In this document: positions 25,498-33,515 of the stretch, piece after piece
How positions within the stretch are numbered: the stretch's first letter is position 1
Layout of the letters: each line of letters starts with the position of its first letter
Assembly (NCBI RefSeq): GCF_037782385.1
Contig: NZ_JBBEXD010000003.1
Coordinates: forward strand, 564,520 to 628,519
DNA: 64,000 bases
DNA from: Ascidiimonas meishanensis
GTDB taxonomy: Bacteria > Bacteroidota > Bacteroidia > Flavobacteriales > Flavobacteriaceae
Reading direction: 5' to 3'
Program-made: the position numbers and the translations under genes
The notes under the pieces: model-generated
Told to the model about the DNA's origin: nothing
What the model saw: only the letters and a program-made list of their open reading frames with translations
Database searches by the model: none

Positions 25498-26268
25498 CTA
25501 TCTAAGTTCATCAATTATCTTCTCCCACTCAAAAGCTGGGCCTATATCCCATTTGCCAGACGATCTGTAATTTACGTGAGATACGATCCCATTAAAATTT
25601 ACTAACTCCTCTTTTACTCCTGTTATGTACCGCCTGTCTTCTGGTAAAAATGCTCTTTGTATGTTATAGGTCACAGTTAGGTAACGAAGCAGTGTAAGTA
25701 GGCTATCGTATTGTAGTCTTGTAAACCTGGCATAGTATAATTCTCCTCGATAAGGTGACTCAAGTTTTGTATAAAATTGTTTTTCGTTTATATCACAATA
25801 TACATCGGTATCACTATATACGGTCACTAATTTATTCCCTATCCTTTTTAAAAAACCAATATTAGAGATCTCAATACCAATGGTTTGTTTGCTACCTCGT
25901 GTATTACCTCCTATAGCGCCTGATCCTAGATGGTATGACCAATAGGCAGAAGACCATAAGTTGAGTATCTTACCGTTTCGCGCAATAATAAATGGTGTAG
26001 ATACTTCTCTGGTAGGCTTAGACAAAGCCGCCACATCACCTTTTAAATAACCAGCAGTATAGTGTAATACAATTTGTGTTTTTGTGTGTTGCTCTTGATA
26101 ATAAAATGAAGTATCCCCGTTTTTGGGTCTGCAATTTATATATGGCATCACTTGGTCAGTTCCTTTTATAGGAACTGTCATTTCTGTTAAGACAAATTCT
26201 TTTCCGTCTGAGTCTCTACCTGTTTCAAAAAAGGTCTTCTCGTGGTTAGGAATACTAGTTGCTTTCAT
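25498..26268 (-). CDS. N-acetylmuramoyl-L-alanine amidase (amidase_2), no signal peptide
   Basis: 256 residues of the PGRP/amidase_2 fold that cuts the bond between muramic acid and the peptide stem. Zinc-site positions are visible: His69 in IVLHYTAG, His231 in IVSHVNYR and Asp241 in KWDIGPAF. The C-terminal ligand pattern H...D is normal for the family. There is no signal peptide, so like a phage endolysin it would collect in the cytoplasm and need help to reach peptidoglycan. It is the first gene after the two eCIS cargo genes on the same strand, with about 410 bp between, and may serve particle release. Confidence 0.85.
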   Translation of the reverse strand: MKATSIPNHEKTFFETGRDSDGKEFVLTEMTVPIKGTDQVMPYINCRPKNGDTSFYYQEQHTKTQIVLHYTAGYLKGDVAALSKPTREVSTPFIIARNGKILNLWSSAYWSYHLGSGAIGGNTRGSKQTIGIEISNIGFLKRIGNKLVTVYSDTDVYCDINEKQFYTKLESPYRGELYYARFTRLQYDSLLTLLRYLTVTYNIQRAFLPEDRRYITGVKEELVNFNGIVSHVNYRSSGKWDIGPAFEWEKIIDELR

Positions 26269-26680
26269 ACTTAATTGGGTTTATCTAAAATTTTCAAATT
26301 TACAGGCCTAACAGGCTTATAGACTACTACAAACCCGTCAAATCAAGGTGATTTTGCGACATCTTGTTTTAACGTGTATTTTTAAAATAATAAAAAAATT
26401 ATCCTAATAGTTAGGGTATTTTCGTACCCTATTCACTCCAAGTATTGTTCGTTTCCGCAACAGTACACGTATAATTACACCGTTTTAATAGTTTCTGGAA
26501 TCCATTTATACCTTTCTTCGGAATAATTAGGCATTATACTCATTCTGGAGGTTGGTTTTGCGCTGCACAGAGAAAGATTGACGGGTGAAAGTTAATTTTA
26601 TACCCTCTAGATGTTTTCTTTTCGCAATACCTCTTATATAACCAAGGTTTTTTATACCTCTTCTCTCTTGAGTAGCTAGA
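26269..26680. other. intergenic gap between cargo and amidase genes
   Basis: No convincing gene. A hairpin AGGGTA (26413-26418) / TACCCT (26425-26430) is followed on the minus strand by a T-rich stretch about 15 nt further on, and could end the eCIS operon. A minus-strand TAAATTTG (26295-26302), 27 bp upstream of the amidase start, fits a -7 element, but no -33 element stands at the right distance. Confidence 0.4.
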
Positions 26681-28591
26681 TTAGTTATCACGTTGTACGG
26701 CTCTTCGCATCTTAGCAGCAGCATGATGCTCAAAAAGTCTTGCAATGTCTATACCCGTTGCGCGCTCCGCACGACCTACTCCTGCCGTGGTGATCACATC
26801 TCTATTAGTCCCAGGAATTGCTGGATCAAAAACCTCTAAAGTACGTCTTAAAGCACCCGGGTCTCTTAGCCTGAGAAAATACGCCAAAATCTGATTTATA
26901 ACCATATTAGGAACAGGAAGGTAATAACTCCTCAAACCAAGTCCAATTTGATTGATTACATCATCTAAGGTTACATTCCAATTGTTGACTGGTACATTAA
27001 CTGCAAATTGTATGTTTAGTGAGACATACTTTAATGTCATTGCGATATTAGCTTGTACATTCCCGTTCCCATTTTGGTCAACGTTAGATTGTAGTTGGTT
27101 TATAATCAACAACCTGAAAGGACCTTTATCATGTAAGGTAATAGAATTTTGATTTTGATTGTCAAACGTTATATTATTTATATTAAAGTTATCAGCGTTT
27201 TGATGTATGGTGAGGCTAATATCTTGCATATCAAATCTATTACGTTTATTTTTAGGCCGATTTACCTGTCTACCGTTTTTGATCAATTTTCGCTTGTTTT
27301 GATCAAAGTTTAGTGCTCCAATAGTGGCGGTAGTTACAAATTCTCCTCTACCAGCTCGTGGCATTTCGTCTACGTGTAAATTCAAATCTCTGACATTTAT
27401 AGTGCTTTCCTCTTGACTTTGCGTCTGTACTTGGTCTGCTTCTCCCGTGTAACCACCTCTTCCTGTTCTAGTACTTATAGAGCCACGTAAGATTTCTATC
27501 TCTAATGCTTGAATGGTAACTTCGGAATCGGCACCAAGCATGCTAATCATATATTCTGCTTGAGGAACTGCACGCCTCTCTGGTCTAATCCGCCTAGGTA
27601 ACCAACTTAGAATCCATCTAAAAAGCTTATTTTTTAAAAAAGCTCCCAAATTGCGAATTTTGTTTACTAAGAATGCATTGATATCTAGATTATCAACGGC
27701 TACACGAAATAGCTTAGTACCAGCAGCAATATTGTTTCCGGTAATATTATCTATGTGAAGATTTACGGATTGAGCCATATCCCCGTCTAGCAATCTTCCT
27801 ACGACCCCGAATCTCATATTTGTGAAATTCATATTACCATGTTGCATCTGTCGTATGGTAAGTCTAGCTTGATTTCCTTCACCGTCTACATTCACATCAT
27901 TATCATTAAATGTGAAGCCTCCATTCCTCAACTTTGGTATCAATTTACGTAGACCGAATAATGGGGCTCGTTGAATTAATTGATTAGATTCTGACACTTT
28001 CTCTGACTCTGCTTTTTGATAAGGAGTATTCATATTAGATCCAGAACCTTGTCTACCAAAGACTTTTTTGTTGCTAGTGAGTTGGGTAGATGTATTAGTA
28101 TCACTGGCCATACGATCTACTGTTTTTTCTCGGGTAGTATCAATGCGCCTTCCGTTAACAGTTTGATTACCTTTTGGGGTACCATTTAAGGTGTTGTCTA
28201 TAGAATGAGCCACTTCATGTCTAATGGTATGGTCTGTGTCCATACCAGGAGCAAAGTGAATATTATTTCCTTGTATGGTAGCTGCTGCCTCTAATTTAGC
28301 AGGAAAAGAAGAATTATGTGTAGCGACAAGTTTGGAAGTATTCACCCCATATTTTTCACCCATATTTGCAGCTATTTGTTGAAAACGGGAAGAACCTTTT
28401 GAGGATTTTCTTTGTATTGGAAGCGTATTATCTACACATTGATCATTCATTGTTTGCTGCAACTTACGTTGGTAAACAGTTGAAGATCGGTTATCTACCA
28501 ATTGTGCCGTACCTCCCTTACTAGGCTCACTAGTAACTGTTGGGGGAATTGAGCTTTGAGATTCTTGTGTTTTATCTGTTTGTGTTTTCAT
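26681..28591 (-). CDS. eCIS cargo protein 1 with HExxH domain and beta-rich C-terminal part
   Basis: I take the start at Met 28591 (MKTQTDKTQE) rather than 12 codons upstream, because from there it aligns residue for residue with cargo 2: EPS at 22-24, GTAQLVDNR at 27-35, QRKLQ at 41-45. This block is typical of eCIS-loaded proteins and probably directs loading into the tube. Residues 65-150 are a DUF4157-like domain with HEVAH at 125-129. The remaining 440 residues are unknown: beta-rich with recurring hydrophobic/Asn patterns (DNITGNNIAAGTKLFRVAVD) and one amphipathic basic helix (LVNKIRNLGAFLKNKLFRWI). Its place directly behind the ATPase/cargo genes supports an exported effector. Toxic function is not assignable. 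Confidence 0.75.
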   Translation of the reverse strand: MKTQTDKTQESQSSIPPTVTSEPSKGGTAQLVDNRSSTVYQRKLQQTMNDQCVDNTLPIQRKSSKGSSRFQQIAANMGEKYGVNTSKLVATHNSSFPAKLEAAATIQGNNIHFAPGMDTDHTIRHEVAHSIDNTLNGTPKGNQTVNGRRIDTTREKTVDRMASDTNTSTQLTSNKKVFGRQGSGSNMNTPYQKAESEKVSESNQLIQRAPLFGLRKLIPKLRNGGFTFNDNDVNVDGEGNQARLTIRQMQHGNMNFTNMRFGVVGRLLDGDMAQSVNLHIDNITGNNIAAGTKLFRVAVDNLDINAFLVNKIRNLGAFLKNKLFRWILSWLPRRIRPERRAVPQAEYMISMLGADSEVTIQALEIEILRGSISTRTGRGGYTGEADQVQTQSQEESTINVRDLNLHVDEMPRAGRGEFVTTATIGALNFDQNKRKLIKNGRQVNRPKNKRNRFDMQDISLTIHQNADNFNINNITFDNQNQNSITLHDKGPFRLLIINQLQSNVDQNGNGNVQANIAMTLKYVSLNIQFAVNVPVNNWNVTLDDVINQIGLGLRSYYLPVPNMVINQILAYFLRLRDPGALRRTLEVFDPAIPGTNRDVITTAGVGRAERATGIDIARLFEHHAAAKMRRAVQRDN

Positions 28592-28743
28592 AACTCTAAT
28601 TATATTTTGTTTGCCTAGGTAAACCAACTATACAGTAGCACTTTAGCCTAAGTTAATCGCACAGATGACAAACCTGCACAATCATGCATGCACGATCTGA
28701 TTATCAATTACCTAGTTTCCATTCTAAACCTATTTTTTCGGGA

Positions 28744-30519
28744 TTACAGCATGGGATTGTTATTCTGCACAGCTCGTAATATTTTTAAGGAATTCTCAGT
28801 TGAAATTACTTTAAGAATGGTTTCTCTATCTTCACTTCCTATATAATTTTTCCAGATGGCAATTAGTCTATTTTTATGTGTTTTTTGAATTAATTCATTT
28901 ATGGTAATAACATGAAAATCAGTGTTTTCATGATCCTTTGCCAGTTCTACCATAAGATTTGCTAAAACTCTCCAATTATTTTCAAGAAAAACAAATACTT
29001 CATTTTTGTAGTCAGTACCTATATACATTAGTCTAGCCGCTATATTTTTTGAATTTGATCTTCGCTTTGTTACGTGAAGACTTTCTAAATAATCTATGAT
29101 CTCTGCATCATCTATCGCATCCATAGGACGCAGATCTTGTATTCCTTTTACCTCAGAACCTTGTGTAGGAAAGAAACGTCCTCTTACAGCCTTTATACGA
29201 GCATTTTTTGCTCTTTCTCTTATCTTTATACCTTCTGGGTTTTCATTATCAAATACATCATCATATTTTTTATTAAAAGTTTCAGCCCACAATTTTATTT
29301 TATCTTTAATGGATCGGGATAATTTACTTCTATTGTTTGCTTTTACAGTTTGAATTATTTTAAGGTTTTCTAAGGTTAGTTTTTCATTATAAGGATTATC
29401 TCCTTCTAAAAAGCTAGATAACATTTGTATTCTATACCCATTCCATGCATCTATAACTGTTGTTTCATCCTCTTTAAAGTTAGACGCCTCACCGTCTTTT
29501 GGAACCGTAACTTTTTCTTCTGTTCTTAGCACTAATCCATGATCCATATTACTTCCATTACTTTGCCCCACCATCATTGCCCGGTATATATATTGATTTT
29601 CTGTATTCTGTACCAAGTGAGAAAACACAGCATCAGCAAATTCTCCACAATTACCCACAGCTAAATATTTTAATGCCTCCGCCGCAATAAAGATTCTTAA
29701 CCTTTTAACTTTATTATCCGGATTCCCTTTAAATCTTTTATTAGCTGCATATTCCTGTTTGATGATATCTTCTAGTTCCTTATATTCTCCACGAAAACCA
29801 GGATAATTTAGATCCTGATTTACTCCTTCGTCCAAAAGTTTTTTAGATCCTACTTTTGCTGTGCTCTTACCTTGTGTAGCGATTACAGATTTACGTCTAT
29901 TACCTCTTCTGACTCCGTTATTTCTGGTACTCATTATAGCAGCTCTCTCTCCTTTTTTCTGAATTATTCCAGATGTTTTTCTTTGTGTTAGCGTTCTGTT
30001 TTTCGCTGACTTTGGATTAGACAAAGTTGCCCTAGCACCCATCACATCTGCCTCTTTTTCCAAGCCGGCATCATCATTAATACTCACTTTACTTTTGAGC
30101 TGTTTGGTTGGTTTTACGCGCCCTTGCTTTTGTTGTACTACGTGCCAAGCCTCGTGAGGGAGGTGTTTTTCTTGACCTGAGGCCAAATGAATATCAGTTC
30201 CCTGTGCATAAGCATGCGCTTGTAGTTGAGCAGGCTTACTAGAGTTGTAGTGTACTTTTACATCATCCATACTGTAGCCAGAGAGGTTTTCTATACCAGA
30301 CTTTAAGCTGTCTGGTAGACCGGTGTTGTTAGCCTTTCTTTGTATTGGATTTGCACTATTATTCTTAGAAACATGCATCGTTTCCTGAAGTTTTCGCTGA
30401 TTCATAGTAGCCGCACGGTTATCAACTAGTTGTGCCGTACCTGCTTCACTAGGCTCATTAGAAATCTTCGGAGTAATGGAGTTTTGAAATTCCTGAGTTT
30501 GATCTGATAACGTTTTCAT
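28744..30519 (-). CDS. eCIS cargo protein 2: DUF4157 plus Cys-His-Asp putative toxin domain
   Basis: 591 residues. Residues 1-62 carry the N-terminal block shared with cargo 1. Residues 66-140 are a canonical DUF4157 domain (LSGYSMDDVKVHYNSSKPAQ, then HEAWHVVQQ, HExxH at 122-126). After a basic linker, residues 240-590 are an effector domain. It holds NCGEFAD with Cys291, NMDHGLVL with His327 and VIDAWNG with Asp357, the order and spacing of papain-like proteases, deamidases and transglutaminase-like enzymes. The family is not recognised. It lies 18 bp behind the AAA+ ATPase gene, so it belongs to the eCIS operon. Injected into a target cell it would probably modify or cleave a host protein; that is inference. 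Confidence 0.8.
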   Translation of the reverse strand: MKTLSDQTQEFQNSITPKISNEPSEAGTAQLVDNRAATMNQRKLQETMHVSKNNSANPIQRKANNTGLPDSLKSGIENLSGYSMDDVKVHYNSSKPAQLQAHAYAQGTDIHLASGQEKHLPHEAWHVVQQKQGRVKPTKQLKSKVSINDDAGLEKEADVMGARATLSNPKSAKNRTLTQRKTSGIIQKKGERAAIMSTRNNGVRRGNRRKSVIATQGKSTAKVGSKKLLDEGVNQDLNYPGFRGEYKELEDIIKQEYAANKRFKGNPDNKVKRLRIFIAAEALKYLAVGNCGEFADAVFSHLVQNTENQYIYRAMMVGQSNGSNMDHGLVLRTEEKVTVPKDGEASNFKEDETTVIDAWNGYRIQMLSSFLEGDNPYNEKLTLENLKIIQTVKANNRSKLSRSIKDKIKLWAETFNKKYDDVFDNENPEGIKIRERAKNARIKAVRGRFFPTQGSEVKGIQDLRPMDAIDDAEIIDYLESLHVTKRRSNSKNIAARLMYIGTDYKNEVFVFLENNWRVLANLMVELAKDHENTDFHVITINELIQKTHKNRLIAIWKNYIGSEDRETILKVISTENSLKILRAVQNNNPML

Positions 30520-30537
30520 GTGCCTGATGTTTTTATA

Positions 30538-31905
30538 TCAATTTAAAATAATCCCTTCTTTTTGCAATTCTTGATGGATGGCTAATTCCAGTTCTTTTTG
30601 AGAAATTATTTTTTGTTGGCTAATCACTGCCCGTAGGGTAGCTTTGCGAATCACATTGATCATCACGCCACCAGACAACTCATACTTTTCTGCGATATCC
30701 CATAGATCAATCTTTGGATCTAATGGCAGCTTGGTAGAAAAAGATTGTTCCCAAAGGGTATAGCGTTCTTCTACACCGGGCATGCTAAATGCTACCATGG
30801 ATTGAAAACGACGTGTAAATGCTTCATCTATATTATCCTTAAGGTTGGATGCCAAAATCACCACTCCAGGAAAATCTTCGATGCGCTGCAACAAATACCC
30901 GATTTCCTGATTTCCGTACCTGTCATTGGCACTATTCATTTGGGTACGCTTTCCAAAAAGGGAGTCTGCCTCGTCAAAGAACAAAATCCAATCGCGTTTT
31001 GCTGCCTGATCAAATACTTTGCCTAAGTTTTTCTCGGTTTCTCCAATGTACTTAGAGACCACCATGCTAAGATCTATTTTATAGACTTGCTTGTTTGTAC
31101 TTTTCCCTAGCAAAGCAGCGGTCATCGTTTTTCCGGTACCCGGAGGCCCGTAAAACAGGCTTTTATAACCGGGTTTTAGTATTTTACTTAGCCCAAGATC
31201 ATCCATCAATACATGGCCTTGTGCTATCCAATCTCTGATCTCTTGTAGATATTCGGCGGTATTTCTACTCAACACAATATCTTCCCAGTCTAATTGTGTA
31301 GTGATCAATTGCGCAGGAAAATCAGGGCTATAAGTGGGATGGTAGGGTTTACCACTAATTAAAGATCCTATATGTTCATCTGCTACCATCCAGGTACTAC
31401 TCAACCATGGTCCTGCTTTTTTCTGGCGTGTTCCCTTAATTACCTGCTCAGTAGCAAATACATGATCTTCCGCAAAGATATATTGATAGCTCAATCGCCT
31501 AGCCAGATCATCACCTGCCAATATAAACATGGCTGTTTCTGCTGTAGGAATTAATCCTAGATGTCCGTCTAAAAGCAATCCCCCAAACTCACTATATCTA
31601 CGGTCATAATCTTTATTTTTGGTGAGAAGAATGTCTAGTACTTCTGGCTTGATATGAGGCACAAGTCCCAATATCAAAACTATCCGTTCTGGGGTGTTTA
31701 GATTTGTCTTTTGAATAAACGTCGCATAAGAGCCTTGCTTGCCTATTATATTTGGAGGAAGCAATTCATCAATTGATCTATAAGGGGTTTCTTGTCCAAA
31801 ATATAGCTCCAGCCTTGTCTGAATAACTAAACTTAGCCATGACAGCTCATTGGTTAATACCTGAGCATTCTGTTGTACTTTTGTATGTATTTCTATCAAT
31901 TCCAT
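30538..31905 (-). CDS. eCIS AAA+ ATPase (Afp15-like)
   Basis: 455 residues. The C-terminal half is a AAA+ module with Walker A GPPGTGKT at 253-260, Walker B ILFFDE at 307-312 and a clear sensor/arginine region (LLQRIEDFPGVVILASNLKD, DEAFTRRFQ). The N-terminal 200 residues are the eCIS-specific extension. This ATPase is encoded by nearly all eCIS loci and is needed for particle assembly, not for firing. Its start overlaps the end of the tape-measure gene by 10 bp, so translation is coupled. The cargo genes follow at once. Confidence 0.92.
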   Translation of the reverse strand: MELIEIHTKVQQNAQVLTNELSWLSLVIQTRLELYFGQETPYRSIDELLPPNIIGKQGSYATFIQKTNLNTPERIVLILGLVPHIKPEVLDILLTKNKDYDRRYSEFGGLLLDGHLGLIPTAETAMFILAGDDLARRLSYQYIFAEDHVFATEQVIKGTRQKKAGPWLSSTWMVADEHIGSLISGKPYHPTYSPDFPAQLITTQLDWEDIVLSRNTAEYLQEIRDWIAQGHVLMDDLGLSKILKPGYKSLFYGPPGTGKTMTAALLGKSTNKQVYKIDLSMVVSKYIGETEKNLGKVFDQAAKRDWILFFDEADSLFGKRTQMNSANDRYGNQEIGYLLQRIEDFPGVVILASNLKDNIDEAFTRRFQSMVAFSMPGVEERYTLWEQSFSTKLPLDPKIDLWDIAEKYELSGGVMINVIRKATLRAVISQQKIISQKELELAIHQELQKEGIILN

Positions 31906-33506
31906 TCTACCAATATAATTTTATTCATCCACGGTAACTTTATGGTGTTTATACTCCAAGGCAATTTTTCTAAAGTAATATCATAGGTTTCTTTTTGCAC
32001 CTGCAGCAGCCAATGCCCATCACGAGTGCGTAAAGAACCTTGTCTGCATAAATAAGAAGTACGAAACCCATCTAGTGAAAGGTTTTTCCAATGGGGACCC
32101 CGTTCTATAACAGCATGCAACAGACTCTCTGCCATTTCTTTTTCGGCTACTGAAAGAGAGATTAGAGGTATGGTATCTTCTAGGGATATACCACAGAGTA
32201 CTTTGGTAAGGGGGAGCATCCCTTCAAAAAATTCTGTTTCTGATGTATCGCATAGGTACTGCAACGCACACACCGCTTTGTTTCTTGCTATTTCATTGCA
32301 AAACGCTTTATTCTCAATCACCTCCAGATTTTCAAAAAATCGTTGTAAAAACGGCCATAAGAGCACTAATCCCGCATTTTGCACGGATATAAATTCTGTT
32401 TCCTCAAAATTAGATTGCAACTGTTCTATTACATTAGGTTTGGAATCTGGTTGTAGCGGCTTTAACATGGCTTCTAATACCTGAAGTTGCCGCACAATTG
32501 GTTGCAGTTTAGTTTCAGTTACTGTTTCTGATTTATGGTGCTCTAGACGCAATGCTTCTAATAAGTTTTTTAATTCTTTGAGGATATGATCTGGTATCTG
32601 ATAAAAAGAAGGATGGTGTACTACCCCAATCAAATGTTCAAAAAAGTGTTGCCATATGGTATCATTAGGATATTGTTTTTTATGATTTTCTACTAACGAG
32701 CGTATGGTAGGCAGATGCATGCTTCCCTTTTCTTTTTTTACTGCATCAACACCTAATTCTTGGCGTAATTGTTCCTTACAGCTGGCTATTAAATTTTTGT
32801 AATCAATAGCTTTAGGCACTTGATTAAATGCAACTTTCCAAAAGGTTTTTGCTATTTTTTCAGCTGTATATGCTGAGGCTTTGTGACTAGCCCGTTTAAC
32901 CATATTATCCACCAACTCTTTTTGAACAACCGGTATCCCTTTAATAGAAATATCAGTCAATATCTGAAGGCATAAAAGGATTTGATTTTCTGTAAACGTA
33001 TATAAAAAGCGATCCAGGTAGCTATGATTATAGGGTAGTTGACTTAAAAGTTTTGTAAACGTAGCATCTGGCGTTTTAATGAGTTGATCTAGCTGTTCCA
33101 ACAAATAGGTCTTAGAGGTTTTACTAGACCACCAAGGAAGCCTCCCTGTTTTTAGGTAATAGGATACCACTTGTAAAGGTGTTTTTTCGGGTAACTCTGG
33201 TTTTTTTTCTATAGGTTCTTCATGCCTTGAATCTTCAATGGAAATTAATGCATCATTAAATTTCTCTGTAAAAATGTCCGCTATATCCTCCATCTTTACA
33301 TTTCCAAGGTCAACAATTAATTGATCTATCTGATACCGTTTCTTTTCATCTCTGCCATAGCGATCACACAATAGTTTATCTATAATAGGCGTAAATTTTT
33401 CATTGTAGAGCTTCCCTAACGTTTGCTGTATGCCAAATGCATCTGCTTGTTTTGGGAGCTCTATCTCAATAATTTGCTTATTTATAATGTGTTTATGTGT
33501 TGCCAT
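31896..33506 (-). CDS. eCIS tape-measure protein (CIS_TMP family, Afp14-like)
   Basis: 536 residues beginning MATHKHIINKQIIEIELPKQ, the usual start of contractile-injection-system tape-measure proteins, which have a conserved ADAFGIQQTLGKLYNE-type block and set the tube length inside the growing particle. The protein is mostly helical. It is placed between the Afp12-like baseplate gene (9 bp) and the AAA+ gene (10 bp overlap), the same position as afp14. The length suggests a tube of similar size to that of other Bacteroidota eCIS. Confidence 0.85.
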   Translation of the reverse strand: MATHKHIINKQIIEIELPKQADAFGIQQTLGKLYNEKFTPIIDKLLCDRYGRDEKKRYQIDQLIVDLGNVKMEDIADIFTEKFNDALISIEDSRHEEPIEKKPELPEKTPLQVVSYYLKTGRLPWWSSKTSKTYLLEQLDQLIKTPDATFTKLLSQLPYNHSYLDRFLYTFTENQILLCLQILTDISIKGIPVVQKELVDNMVKRASHKASAYTAEKIAKTFWKVAFNQVPKAIDYKNLIASCKEQLRQELGVDAVKKEKGSMHLPTIRSLVENHKKQYPNDTIWQHFFEHLIGVVHHPSFYQIPDHILKELKNLLEALRLEHHKSETVTETKLQPIVRQLQVLEAMLKPLQPDSKPNVIEQLQSNFEETEFISVQNAGLVLLWPFLQRFFENLEVIENKAFCNEIARNKAVCALQYLCDTSETEFFEGMLPLTKVLCGISLEDTIPLISLSVAEKEMAESLLHAVIERGPHWKNLSLDGFRTSYLCRQGSLRTRDGHWLLQVQKETYDITLEKLPWSINTIKLPWMNKIILVEWN

Positions 33507-33515
33507 GTGTTGCTG

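Noticed and set aside
26527..26745. 72-residue minus-strand frame at the end of cargo 1
   Set aside because: Overlaps the cargo gene in another frame, has mixed composition and no family features.
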